A stretch of DNA of 64,000 nucleotides from Agrostemma githago (taxonomy: Eukaryota; Streptophyta; Magnoliopsida; Caryophyllales; Caryophyllaceae), in assembly GCA_958450325.1 (NCBI GenBank), contig OY288246.1:38744544-38808543 (forward strand), read 5' to 3'. The position numbers were made by a program, and so were the translations under genes. The notes under the pieces were generated by a model, which was given only the letters and a program-made list of their open reading frames with translations, did no database searches and was not told the origin of the DNA. Positions 31,071 through 41,547 of this stretch are shown in pieces. Each line of letters begins with the position of its first letter. The first letter of the stretch is position 1.

Positions 31071-31547
31071 TCATTTTGGGAAAGGATGCTTTTGACCCGT
31101 GGAGCATTTAAGAAAATACCTTCCCCAGTTATATCTTCCCCACCTATACCTTTTTTTTTTCAAATTAATGATTGTTTTCACATTTACAGTATAAAAACAC
31201 ACCCACACCCATGCCAACACCCACAGTCCCTCCTTCTCTGCGTTAAAAAGTCATTATTTAATGAGAAATAATGATATTCATGGAGTTATTTCATTACACA
31301 CTATTCAAATAAAATCTTTAGTTGATTCGTCTTTAGTACCTCAGATGAATTGGTGCAAGTTCAAGTTTTGTGTTGATCTGTTATCAACATAGGGTTATGT
31401 GATACCGTTATAGTCCCTTGAATGGTACAAAGCCATGAGGGTATAACGTGTGGAATATACCAGGGATGAGTTCTACAAAGGAGTAGTTAAGAGAGAAAGA
31501 TAGGATTAAGAAGGTTCTGCGTTAATTCCTTTATCGAGGGTGTAAAT
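31071..31547. other. Unassigned stretch before the Ulp1-associated fragment
   Basis: No gene seen. The phrase encoding GYVIPL appears near 31394 and again near 31746, so there is a small partial duplication of the fragment that follows. Confidence 0.45.
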
Positions 31548-31832
31548 ATGTGGCAGGGGAATGCAACTGAAATAAACAAGTACTTTGACGGACCAATAAT
31601 GGTTTTTGTTTTCATCTATCTTCAAAGGATGAAGTATAGAAACAGTGATCCTGTTCGTGCGTTCCCAACTATGTCGTATTGGACACAAGAGACAATGACA
31701 AAGAGAATAAAGGAGGAAGCTAAACACTCTGAAACATTTGGGAAGGGTTATGTGATACCGTTACAGACCCTTGAATGTAAAGAACTAACCGAAGTTCATC
31801 CTACTCCTAAGGTTATAAGATTAAGCAGGTGA
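31548..31832 (+). pseudogene. Fragment of the region preceding Ulp1 in plant transposon proteins
   Basis: 94 codons: DGPIMVFVFIYLQRMKY, then VRAFPTMSYWTQETMTKRIK. This looks like the end of the helical domain that precedes the Ulp1 protease in plant transposon proteins (hydrophobic helix, then W-T and a charged helix). A decayed Ulp1 domain lies 1 kb downstream on the same strand, separated by repeats, which fits one old gene. I am not sure of the identity. Confidence 0.4.
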
Positions 31833-32404
31833 AGTGCTAGTGCAGGTGAAGAGGGAAGTATAAGATTGAGAGGGTTCCTAGCAGCTTGATTGAGAGCAGC
31901 TTCACCAATGAGACGCTCCGAGTCAGTGAAAGCGACACAAGAGGGTGTGAAGTGCATGTGAAGGAGGAGGTAGAAGATTAGGCAAAAATTTTGCTTCCTG
32001 AATGAACAATACTTGGCGAATTAATCGTTACTTGTATTTTGTAATCCTTGATATATAGCAAGCCTGTCTTTTAACTTGTACTTGTAATCTTTCGTCTTTG
32101 TTTTGGATGATGAAAAGGGTTATGTGCAAGTAATATAGAAATATGTATAGTGAACCACTGTAATATGTCCTTTATAGTCAAAAACATAAAATGTACGGAG
32201 TAGTACTTTAGATGGGTTATGTACAACTTTTACAGAAATATGTACAATGATATCCTCAGATGTATTATGTACAGTTGTTATTTAAATATGTACATTACCT
32301 AGTGACCTATATACTGTACTTGGGGTTTTTTAAGTAAAAATATGATAATACATAATTAAGAATATAGTGTATATAACTTATGATTTGACACTAGTAAAAT
32401 GTCC
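31833..32404. other. Non-coding, with TGTACA-type repeats from 32110
   Basis: The first part has no recognisable gene. From about 32110 the ~47-bp TGTACA unit returns, and 32280-32420 closely repeats 30700-30845. Confidence 0.6.
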
Positions 32405-32790
32405 ACTCTAATATGTATAACTAGTTGATGTAGATAAGTTAATGTGTTGTTGCACATGTTGGAATTTGTACATGGTTATAGCAGTGTCTGTTTTGATGTA
32501 GATAGGTTACTATGTGTTGCACATGTTGGAATTTGTACATGGTTATAGCAGTGTCTGTTTTGATGTAGATAAGTTAATGTGTTGTTGGACATGTTCAACA
32601 TTTGTACATTAGTTAAAGCGTTTGTTTTGATGTACATAAGTTACTATGTGTTGCACATGTTGGAATTTGTACATGGTTATAGCAGTGTCTGTTTTGAAGT
32701 AGATAAGTTATTATGTGCTGCACATGTTGAAATTTGTACATTAGTTAAAGCAGTGTCTATTTTGATGTACATAAGTTACTATGTGTTGAA
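32405..32790 (+). repeat. Degenerate ~67-bp tandem repeats near Ulp1 gene
   Basis: About five copies of the same unit as at 11729-12140 and 14640-15118, here with GTAGATAAGTTA and TTGCACATGTTGGAATTTG variants. Confidence 0.75.
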
Positions 32791-32830
32791 AATTTGTATT
32801 ACAATAACTGTGAAATGTATACTTTTTCAG

Positions 32831-33267
32831 ATCTTTATCCCAGTTCATATCGACACACCATCACACTAGATTTTGGTTGTTGTGATTTTGAAGACAAAAA
32901 GAATTACATCTTGGATTCAAGTAAAAGAAAGGGTAACAAAGCACGAACTGGCATTTGCAACAAAATAGTGACAAATGTCTCATACATTATTGAGAACTAC
33001 TCCGGCTTTGAACACATCTCCAATAAAATGATGAAAAATCCAATGAAGTATGTAAAAAATGCAATGTAACAAAGTAATGGATTTGATTGTGGTGTTTTTA
33101 TCCTGAAGTGGATAAATGCATTACACGACAAAGAGAAATGGACAGACAAAGATTATTTTATTGACATCAATGAATTTCGTCGTCAAACATGCATAAATCT
33201 TATGCGGTGGGATAAGAACTTTGTTAGGGATTTTACAGTTAGCAGAAAATATAAGATTCTATTTTAG
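32831..33267 (+). pseudogene. Ulp1-type (C48) cysteine protease domain, decayed
   Basis: Ulp1 proteases cleave SUMO-like modifiers; related domains occur in plant MULE and CACTA elements. Signs: IFIPVHIDTPSH starting right after a TTTTTCAG acceptor-like site, so this may be an exon; the His codon at 32864-32866 is followed by TAG where the family has Trp. Then comes a 1-base shift near 32880, then EDKKNYILDSSK with the triad Asp. A TAA at 33067-33069 precedes QSNGFDCGVFILKW, with the active-site Cys codon at 33088-33090 and the upstream Gln. The catalytic positions remain visible, but two stops and a frameshift break the gene. It ends at a TAG at 33265. Confidence 0.8.
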
Positions 33268-33504
33268 TTGTATGGATGTAAACACTGGTATTTAATATGG
33301 TTTTATCAGACAGTGTTATGGATTATATAAACAGTCAGTTATGTAAACATTACTCCATGACAAACATTTATATAAACATCAATGCTTTTTTAATGTCCTC
33401 GAATATACATAATAATGTCCTCAAATGGGTTATGTACATCTGATATAGAATTATGTACATAATGTCATCAGATGGGTTATGTATAGCTAATATAGAAATA
33501 TGTA
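33268..33504. repeat. TGTACA-type repeats after Ulp1
   Basis: Loose copies of the ~47-bp unit; no gene. Confidence 0.6.
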
Positions 33505-33688
33505 CTCCCTCTGATTCACAAAGATCTTCCCCTTTGATTAAAATATACCTCACATATACTACCTCCGTCCCACTAAGATTGTCTCATTTCATTAAAATAC
33601 TCCTCACAAATAATAGGTAAATGGGACAATCATTTAGGGACGGAGGGAGTATTAAACAAAGGGGAAGATCTTTGTGAATCGGAGGGAG
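33505..33688. mobile_element. Stowaway-type MITE (outer), carrying a second MITE
   Basis: Termini CTCCCTCTGATTCACAAAG and CTTTGTGAATCGGAGGGAG are inverted repeats, extending inward through AGATCTTCCCCTTT. Flanked by TA at 33503-33504 and 33689-33690. Tc1/mariner Stowaway MITEs have CTCCCTCCGT-like ends and a TA target. Without the inner element it is about 91 bp. Confidence 0.88.
33559..33649. mobile_element. Stowaway-type MITE (inner)
   Basis: 91 bp, termini CTACCTCCGTCCC and GGGACGGAGGGAG, flanked by TA at 33557-33558 and 33650-33651. It sits inside the outer MITE and has different terminal sequence beyond the first bases. Confidence 0.88.
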
Positions 33689-33840
33689 TACATTATATAA
33701 TTTACTATATATCGTACTTTGTAAATTGTCACAAACACAACAAAATTAATCTACGACGTTCTTATGTAAATAGTCAAAAACATAAAATGTACAAATTAGT
33801 ACTTTATATGGGTTATGTACAACTAATATAGAATTATGTA
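33689..33840. repeat. TGTACA-type repeats before the small MULE
   Basis: The ~47-bp unit continues. The last nine bases, AATTATGTA, are duplicated at the far side of the MULE (41257-41265). Confidence 0.65.
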
Positions 33841-34651
33841 GCAAAAATTACACATTACAGCCTTATAAAAATCAGTTTTTTTTAATTACAGACTTATAAT
33901 TTTTGTTTTCAACAATTACTACCTAATAAAGCACTTTTCATTTGCGCTTGCTACCTTAAGTGGACTCCGGTGGATTAATAAGCTAATTTCTGTCCTAAAT
34001 TAGATTACGCCTAATCTTGTGACCATTTTGCCCTTGACTCTATATTCTCTTTCCCCAACCTTTATCACTCTTACAACTGCTCTTCAAAATCTTACTGCTC
34101 TTCAATTACTTCACTCTTCAATTCAAATTTTTCACTCTTCAATTTCTTCATCCTCTCTCTAGCGTTTCTATCTCTTCTTTATTTTCGCCACCAGCAGACA
34201 TTTCGCTAAACAAAATCAACAACAAATTGCAGAACCCTAAAAATTGAAATTATCTAATCGACAACCGCATTTGGCTCTCAACGTGCTAATGAACTGCAAT
34301 AACACTATAATTACACTTAATTCATATTAGAAAGACTAAATTTAAATGTAAATTTGGGTTTCGTGTTAAGAATCAATTCAAAACCCTAAATTAACGAAAA
34401 ACCCCTAAATTAATGAAAAAAACCCTAAATTAACAAAGAATTTGGGGTTACTTACTTGCAGATTTGTCGTTTCCTTCAATTGTGTCAGACTTTGGTCTGG
34501 ATTTTGGATTCATTTGTCGATTTAGTTAGGGTTTAGTGGATGGTTGATGAGGAAAGTACGGAGTGAGTAGAGGAAGAGAGGAGTAAAATGGGTTAATCAA
34601 GAGTTCATTTGTCGATTTAATTAGGATTTAGTGGATGGTTGATGAGGAAGG

Positions 34652-35518
34652 TGTTGGTTGATGGCAAGGAGTAGTGTTTGCTTTTCTCTTCTTTTTGTTA
34701 TCCCACATTGGTGAGGGAAGGAACTTGTTTGTTCCTTATAAGGCTCTCTCTTCCTTTGGTCTTCAAGTTGTGAGATAGTGGGCCTTTTATGGTGAGTGTT
34801 GTGGGTTGGGCTTGTACAACACACACGCACGCGCGCGTGTGCCCGGCCCGGCTCGGTCTCGGGCTCGGGTTTGGGTTTGGGTGGAGCACCTGCGGTGCGG
34901 GCTGTGCCCGACTTTTACACCTTTTTGGGCCTTGGGTTCTTGTGTGTGTGTGTGTGTCTACATTCAGTATGTCCAGGTTCAGTTTTTGGTGGGAGGAGCA
35001 GTGTGTCCAGGTTCAGTTTTTGGTGGGAGGATTATTCTGGCCATTAATAGGGTTGATTACGTTTATGGCCTGCCTTTTTTGAATCGCTGTAGGCTCCTCT
35101 TACCTATATATACCTGCTGCTCCTCACTCCAGAATACACACAAAAACCACTGCTCTTCTCTCACACTTCTATATTCCTCTCCATATTCTGGGTTCGTTCT
35201 TTGTCGTTCCAAGTTCACAATCTCGAGTGGTCGAATTCTGTGAACTGCAGTGTTAACCTTGGGAAACTACCGGCTTCGTAGACGATAACCACCTCTGTCG
35301 TGCCGATATAGTTTTCAAGGCAGTGGTCTCCTTACCACGGCGCTGCACCGTCCGTTTCGTTGCCTGTCCGATTGTTGCCTTCGGTTACTGTCGCTGCTGC
35401 TGCTGTCTTTCGGTCTACTGCTGCATCTGCTCCTTTCGGTTTTTTCCTTACCCTCTGCTCTTTGTTGTCTCGGTTCAGTCGTTCTTTCGGGTTTTATTGT
35501 TGTTTCTCGATACCAACA
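34652..35518 (+). repeat. 5' LTR of copia element
   Basis: TGTTGGTTGATGG to GATACCAACA. TATATATA near 35105 is the likely promoter. It has an ACGCACGCGCGCG stretch, a GT run near 34941, and a doubled 36-bp stretch with GTCCAGGTTCAGTTTTTGGT. Confidence 0.93.
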
Positions 35519-35573
35519 ATTTGAAAACTATATTATTATTTCTGTGTCTCGTCAGGAAAAACAATAAAATAAT

Positions 35574-38500
35574 ATGGCTGTTGTGTCTGCCAAGTTCGCT
35601 GCTGATTTATCGAAACTAGAACCTCTTGATGGATTGAATTATAAGAGGTGGGCTCAAAAACTTCTAATGTTTTTCGAACAATTAGATATTGATTATGTTC
35701 TTTTTGAAGATGAACCTGTTTTGATTGTTGCATCCACCGCGGCCACACCACCTTCCACCGCCGCCATTAAATCCAATGAGGAAAAGGTTAAAAAATATGA
35801 CAAGGATAATAAGACAGTTAGATATCATCTTCTTAATCACATGACCAACACCCTTTTCGACTTGTTCATGGTCCACAAATCTGCTAAAACCATTTGGGAG
35901 TCTTTAGATAAGAAGTATGGGGCCGATGATGCGGGCAAAAAGAAATATGTGGTGGGTCAGTGGCTTGGGTTTCATATTGTAGATGACAAACCGATTATGG
36001 AACAAGTTCATGTGTATGAAAACTTATGTGCTGATGTTACAAATGAGGGTATGAAACTTGACGAGGTCTTTTTAGCTAATGTGTTGTTAGAGAAATTCCC
36101 TGCGTCGTGGAGTGATTATAGAAACCACCTAAAACACAAGAAAAAAGATCTGTCACTTCAAGAGCTCATAAGTCATATGAGGACCGAGGAAGCTAATCGC
36201 CTCAAGGATAGGTCTGTCCTGTTGTCGTCTGTCTCTACCAAAGCCAACCTTGTTGAAGCTGGAGGTCCATCTCATGGAAATAATAAGGGTAAGGGTAAGA
36301 TGGGTCAGAGTCAGGGTCAGGGAAAAGGTCAAAAAGGGAAAGGTCAGGGTGCCAAGGGAAAGAATCAAGGAAACTCTACCAAACCAGTTCCCAAGATCTT
36401 CAAGCCGAATCCAAACGTGGTGTGCTATGTGTGTGAGCAGACGGGTCACAAAGCATTCCAGTGTCCTCAAAAGAAAGCTGGTCAACCCGCTCAAGCCAAC
36501 ATTGCTGAATCAGATGATGATATTATTGCTGCAGTGGTGGTAGAGGCCAATCTTGTGGCGAACGCGAGTGACTGGATTCTGGACACAGGAGCATCAAGAC
36601 ATCTCTGTGCCAACAAAGATCTGTTCGCTGAATTTGAAGATGTGGCTGATGGTGAAAAGGTTTACATGGGTAACTCTTCCTCTGCGCTGATCACAGGAAA
36701 AGGCAAGGTCTTTCTTAAACTTACCTCTGGGAAAACTCTTGCTCTTCATAATGTTTTGTATGTCCCTACTTTGCGTAGAAACCTAGTGTCTGGAGCCTTG
36801 TTAAACAAAGTTGGTGTGAAACTTGTTTTTGAGGCTGACAAGGTCGTAATGTCTCGCAACGGGGATTTTGTGGGCAAGGGTTATCTCAGTGGGGGCTTGT
36901 TTATTCTGAACATTGATTCTTCTGCTTTTAATAATAATTCATCTACTTCTGCTTATATCGCTGAGTCTATTGATGTTTGGCATGCTAGATTAGGTCACGT
37001 GAATGTTGAATCGGTTAAAAAGTTGAAATCAATGTCGCTTATTCCTTCTTTAACCACCGAAGTCTTCACTAAATGTCCTAGTTGTGTAGAAGCTAAGTTT
37101 ACTAAGAAACCTAGTAAACCTGTTAAAACTAGACATACGAGTCTTCTCGAGTTAATTCACACCGACCTAGCTGACTTCAAGAGTACTATGAGTAGAGGAG
37201 GTAAATTTTATTATGTCACTTTTATTGATGATTTCTCAAGATATACTAAAGTGTATTTACTTAAGAATAAAAGTGAAGCTGAAGAGATGTTTATTAAATA
37301 CAAAGCTGAGGTAGAAAATCAACTTGACAGAAAGATTAAAAGAGTCAGGTCTGATAGAGGTGGTGAATATAGCTCTAATTACTTAACAGATTTTTGCGAG
37401 AAAAATGGATTAATTCATGAGACTAGCCCACCTTACCAACCTCAGTCCAATGGAGTAGCTGAACGTAAAAACAGAACTTTAAAAGAAATGATGAATGCTA
37501 TGCTCTTAAGTTCTGGCCTTTCTGATGATACGTGGGGGGAAGCGGTGCTTTCAGCTTGTCACATTCTTAACAGGGTACCTCATAAGAAATTAGACAAGAC
37601 ACCCTATGAATTTTGGAAGGGTTTCGCCCCTAACTTAAGTTTCCTTAAAGTGTGGGGGTGTTTGGCTAAAGTGGGTTTACCGAGTTTTAAGAGGCCTATT
37701 ATAGGATCTAAAACATATGATTGCATTTTCATTGGTTATGCTCAAAACAGTGCTGCTTATAGATTCATGTCATTGAATGATCGTTCTATTTCTGAAGCAA
37801 GAGATGCCGAGTTTTTTGAGCATGTTTTCCCTTTAAAGAAAGTTGTTGATTCACCTCTTGAATTGCCTGATATGCCTATTAATCCTGTTGATAATTCTAT
37901 GCATGCTAGTAGTAGTTCTGTTGATGATCATGCTAGTGAACCTAGAAGGAGTAAAAGGCCTAGAATTGAAAAGAATTTCGGAGATGATTTTATCACAACG
38001 TTCTTAACTGAAAATGCTAGTGATGATTGTGCTTGCTTTGAATTTGTTTCTGCCTTTTTAATAGAAGATGACCCAAAAACGTATGATGAAGCGATGAGAT
38101 CCATAGATGCTATTTTTTGGGAAGAAGCTATTAAAAATGAGTTAGATTCTATTGCATTTAATCAGACCTGGGAATTGACAGATTTACCTAAGGGTAGTAA
38201 ACCCATTAGTAGTAAATGGATTTTCAAAAGGAAATTGAGACCTGATGGTACAATAGAAAGGTTCAAAGCTAGACTTGTAGTGAGAGGATTTACACAAAAG
38301 AAAGATATTGATTATTTCGATACCTACTCACCTGTGACTAAGATTTCCACCATTAGAACTCTTATTGCTTTGGCTGCTATTCATGATCTTGTTGTTCATC
38401 AAATGGATGTTAAAACTGCCTTCTTGAATGGTGACCTAAAAGAAGAGATCTATATGACTCAACCCGAGGGGTTTGTGGTAAAGGGCCAAGAGAGTAAGGT

Positions 38501-39617
38501 GTGTAAATTGAGAAAATCGCTATATGGTCTAAAACAAGCACCTAAACAGTGGTATGAGAAATTTCACAACACTTTGATTGAGGATGGCTACATAACTAAC
38601 AATTCTGATTCATGTGTGTACTCTAAGATGTTTGGATCAGACTGTGTGATTATCTGCCTATATGTTGATGACATGTTAATTATTGGTAGTAATTTATTTG
38701 TTGTAAATAAAACCAAACAATTTCTGTCGTCAAAATTTGAGATGAAAGACTTAGGAGAAGCTGATGTTATTCTTGGAGTCAAATTGGTTAAAAACTCATC
38801 TGGAATATCCTTAAGTCAATCTCATTTTGTTGAGAAAGTGTTGAAGAAATTTGATAGTTTTGATGTTGAACCTGCTAGAACTCCTTATGATGCTAGTATA
38901 CCTCTGCGCAAAAACCTGGGTGAGAGTGTATCCCAAAAAGAGTATGCTAAAATTATAGGAAGTGTGATGTTTCTCATGAACTGTACTCGACCTGACATTG
39001 CTTATGCTGTTAGTAGGCTAAGCCGGTACACACACAATCCTGATGGTGAACATTGGAATGCCCTCCGACGTTTACTAAGATATTTGAAAGGAACAGTTAA
39101 TTCATGTCTGCATTTCGGTAGATATCCCGCTGTATTAGAAGGATATACTGATGCGAACTGGATTGCAGGTAATGATGAAACAAGTTCCACAAGTGGTTTT
39201 GTGTTCACCTTGGGAGGAGGAGCTATATCGTGGAAGTCTGGGAAACAGACTTGTATAGCAACCTCCACCATGGAGTCCGAGTTCATTGCTCTTGAGCTGG
39301 CAAGTCAAGAAGCAGATTGGTTGAGAAACTTACTAGCTGACATACCAGTGTGGGGGGGACAGGTTGCACCAGTCTCCTTACACTGTGACTGTCAAGCAGC
39401 CATCGGCGTTGCTAAGAATGATGTCTATAATGGTAAGAAAAGACACATTCGGATCAGGCACGCTGTGGTAAAACAATTCCTGAAAAATGGAGTGATTGCT
39501 ATAGACTTTGTGAGGTCTGAACGCAATCTTGCAGATCCTTTCACAAAAGGATTACCGAGAAGAGTAGTTCTCGAATCGTCGAGGGGAATGGGGTTAAGGT
39601 CCTTAAGTCAAGATTAG
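35574..39617 (+). CDS. Copia Gag-Pol polyprotein, intact
   Basis: 1,347 residues, starting 55 bp after the 5' LTR at the first ATG. Gag (UBN2-like, to about 250); CCHC zinc knuckle CYVCEQTGHKAFQC near 284; protease WILDTGASRHLC near 333; the HARLGH zinc-finger region near 468 leading into integrase, whose DDE residues are in HTDLADF (about 531), RSDRGGEY (about 593) and GVAERKN (about 630); RT from about 860, with YVDDM near 1030; RNase H from GYTDANW near 1189 with ATSTMESEF and HIRIRHAVV. Domain order PR-IN-RT-RH defines copia. All catalytic motifs are present with no stop or frameshift, so it could encode active proteins. Sublineage not assigned. Confidence 0.96.
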   Translation: MAVVSAKFAADLSKLEPLDGLNYKRWAQKLLMFFEQLDIDYVLFEDEPVLIVASTAATPPSTAAIKSNEEKVKKYDKDNKTVRYHLLNHMTNTLFDLFMVHKSAKTIWESLDKKYGADDAGKKKYVVGQWLGFHIVDDKPIMEQVHVYENLCADVTNEGMKLDEVFLANVLLEKFPASWSDYRNHLKHKKKDLSLQELISHMRTEEANRLKDRSVLLSSVSTKANLVEAGGPSHGNNKGKGKMGQSQGQGKGQKGKGQGAKGKNQGNSTKPVPKIFKPNPNVVCYVCEQTGHKAFQCPQKKAGQPAQANIAESDDDIIAAVVVEANLVANASDWILDTGASRHLCANKDLFAEFEDVADGEKVYMGNSSSALITGKGKVFLKLTSGKTLALHNVLYVPTLRRNLVSGALLNKVGVKLVFEADKVVMSRNGDFVGKGYLSGGLFILNIDSSAFNNNSSTSAYIAESIDVWHARLGHVNVESVKKLKSMSLIPSLTTEVFTKCPSCVEAKFTKKPSKPVKTRHTSLLELIHTDLADFKSTMSRGGKFYYVTFIDDFSRYTKVYLLKNKSEAEEMFIKYKAEVENQLDRKIKRVRSDRGGEYSSNYLTDFCEKNGLIHETSPPYQPQSNGVAERKNRTLKEMMNAMLLSSGLSDDTWGEAVLSACHILNRVPHKKLDKTPYEFWKGFAPNLSFLKVWGCLAKVGLPSFKRPIIGSKTYDCIFIGYAQNSAAYRFMSLNDRSISEARDAEFFEHVFPLKKVVDSPLELPDMPINPVDNSMHASSSSVDDHASEPRRSKRPRIEKNFGDDFITTFLTENASDDCACFEFVSAFLIEDDPKTYDEAMRSIDAIFWEEAIKNELDSIAFNQTWELTDLPKGSKPISSKWIFKRKLRPDGTIERFKARLVVRGFTQKKDIDYFDTYSPVTKISTIRTLIALAAIHDLVVHQMDVKTAFLNGDLKEEIYMTQPEGFVVKGQESKVCKLRKSLYGLKQAPKQWYEKFHNTLIEDGYITNNSDSCVYSKMFGSDCVIICLYVDDMLIIGSNLFVVNKTKQFLSSKFEMKDLGEADVILGVKLVKNSSGISLSQSHFVEKVLKKFDSFDVEPARTPYDASIPLRKNLGESVSQKEYAKIIGSVMFLMNCTRPDIAYAVSRLSRYTHNPDGEHWNALRRLLRYLKGTVNSCLHFGRYPAVLEGYTDANWIAGNDETSSTSGFVFTLGGGAISWKSGKQTCIATSTMESEFIALELASQEADWLRNLLADIPVWGGQVAPVSLHCDCQAAIGVAKNDVYNGKKRHIRIRHAVVKQFLKNGVIAIDFVRSERNLADPFTKGLPRRVVLESSRGMGLRSLSQD

Positions 39618-40127
39618 AGTATGAATCTTGATGGGCTTTTTAAACTCATATTCCTATGGCGATACATAATCCATAGCCAGTATTGGTGGTGCTTTGAGAC
39701 GCACTTGATGGATTGTGTGAATGAATAAAGGTTGGATATAGGTCCTTAATGGCTTACATGAGATGTGCTACTGAGAAGCACTAGGCCACCTACGTGTGTG
39801 TAATGGTTTCGCCATTATCTAGTGGAGAATGAGAAATTCACTAGAGCACACACTAGAACCAAGGTAAACGCATGGGCTTGAAAGCGTTGCACTTAGAAAT
39901 TGCGGAACGACAAATTTTTGAAGGTATGATATGTGTTGTGGGGGTCTCAACCGAAGCTCAATTAGGAATTCAAATCGAAAGATATTCTCTAGTTGTAAGT
40001 AAGTTGTTGCCTCACCTCACTAAAACGTCAATTCAAGTCGTTAGACATTGAACGTTTAAGTATCCAGTCCTTCCTTACCCAGAATTTTTCTTTTTTCTGT
40101 CTCTCCCTTGTGCCATCAGTGGGGGAT
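39618..40127 (+). other. 3' untranslated region and purine tract of copia element
   Basis: About 510 bp without a gene. It ends in AGTGGGGGAT (40118-40127), the likely polypurine tract for plus-strand priming. Confidence 0.7.
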
Positions 40128-40986
40128 TGTTGGTTGATGGCAAGGAGTAGTGTTTGCTTTTCTCTTCTTTTTGTTATCCCACATTGGTGAGGGAAGGAAC
40201 TTGTTTGTTCCTTATAAGGCTCTCTCTTCCTTTGGTCTTCAAGTTGTGAGATAGTGGGCCTTTTATGGTGAGTGTTGTGGGTTGGGCTTGTACAACACAC
40301 ACGCACGCGCGCGTGTGCCCGGCCCGGCTCGGTCTCGGGTTTGGGTTTGGGTGGAGCACCTGCGGTGCGGGCTGTGCCCGACTTTTACACCTTTTTGGGC
40401 CTTGGGTTCTTGTGTGTGTGTGTGTCTACATTCAGTATGTCCAGGTTCAGTTTTTGGTGGGAGGAGCAGTGTGTCCAGGTTCAGTTTTTGGTGGGAGGAT
40501 TATTCTGGCCATTAATAGGGTTGATTACGTTTATGGCCTGCCTTTTTTGAATCGCTGTAGGCTCCTCTTACCTATATATACCTGCTGCTCCTCACTCCAG
40601 TATACACACAAAAACCACTGCTCTTCTCTCACACTTCTATATTCCTCTCCATATTCTGGGTTCGTTCTTTGTCGTTCCAAGTTCACAATCTCGAGTGGTC
40701 GAATTCTGTGAACTGCAGTGTTAACCTTGGGAAACTACCGGCTTCGTAGACGATAACCACCTCTGTCGTGCCGATATAGTTTTCAAGCCAGTGGTTTCCT
40801 TACCACGGCGCTGCACCGTCCGTTTCGTTGCCTGTCCGATTGTTGCCTTCGGTTACTGTCGCTGCTGCTGCTGTCTTTCGGTCTACTGCTGCATCTGCTT
40901 CTTTCGGTTTTTTCCTTACCCTCTGCTCTTTGTTGTCTCGGTTCAGTCGTTCTTTCGGGTTTTATTGTTGTTTCTCGATACCAACA
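40128..40986 (+). repeat. 3' LTR of copia element
   Basis: 859 bp; 8 bp shorter than the 5' LTR because of a 6-bp loss in the CTCGGGTTTGG stretch and two bases in the GT run. Confidence 0.93.
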
Positions 40987-41265
40987 GAAGGTACGGAGTG
41001 AGTAGAGGAAGAGAGGAGTAAAAGGGATTTAATCAAGGGGTTAATGGAGTAAAAAGAAGATTTTAACATTGAGGGTATTTTCGTCACTTAACAACTTTGG
41101 TAACGGAAAGTAGCTTACTAATCCACCGGAGTCCACTTAAGGTAGCAAGCGCAAATGAAAAGTGCTTTATTAGGTAGTAATTGTTGAAAAAAAAATTATA
41201 TATGTCTGTAATTAAAAAGAACTGATTTTTATAAGGCTGTAATGTGTAATTTTCGCAATTATGTA

Positions 41266-41547
41266 CAATAGTGTCACCGGATGGGTTATGTACATCTGAT
41301 ATAGAATTATGTACATAATGTCATCAGATGGGTTATGTACAACTAATATAGAAATATGTACAATAATGTCCTCAGGTGGGTTATGTACAACTAATATAGA
41401 ATTATGTACAATAATATCCTCGGAAGGATTATGTATAGCTGATATGTAAATATATATATACATTACATAATGACCTATATACTGTACTTTGTAAATTGTT
41501 ACAAGCGCAACAAAATTTCTACTTTAAGATGTAACTAGATGGGTTAT
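41266..41547. repeat. Tandem ~47-bp TGTACA-core repeats
   Basis: The clearest run of the unit: TGGGTTATGTACA near 41283, 41329 and 41377, giving steps of 46-48 bp. No gene. Confidence 0.8.

Larger units (their letters stand above)
34652..40986 (+). mobile_element. Complete, intact Ty1/copia retrotransposon
   Basis: LTRs 34652-35518 (867 bp) and 40128-40986 (859 bp), with the duplication GAAGG at 34647-34651 and 40987-40991. The LTRs differ by about four substitutions and two small indels by eye, so the insertion is young. One uninterrupted gag-pol ORF. No tRNA primer site is visible after the 5' LTR. A solo LTR of the same family is at 46905-47795. Confidence 0.95.
33841..41256. mobile_element. 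Non-autonomous MULE with long TIRs, interrupted by copia
   Basis: TIRs of about 160 bp (33841-34000 and 41098-41256), near-perfect inverted copies. The 9-bp target duplication AATTATGTA (33832-33840 and 41257-41265) is the Mutator signature. Without the copia element and its duplication it is about 1,076 bp. Its interior is non-coding but has a CT-rich stretch and ACCCTAAA words, like a captured plant 5' UTR. Part of it is tandemly duplicated: GTACGGAGTGAGTAGAGGAA at 34557 recurs at 40991. Confidence 0.92.

Noticed and set aside
34789..35243. Open frames of 80-145 codons in the copia LTR (again at 40265 and 47194)
   Set aside because: LTR promoter and leader sequence read in other frames; the same frames recur only because the LTR is repeated.
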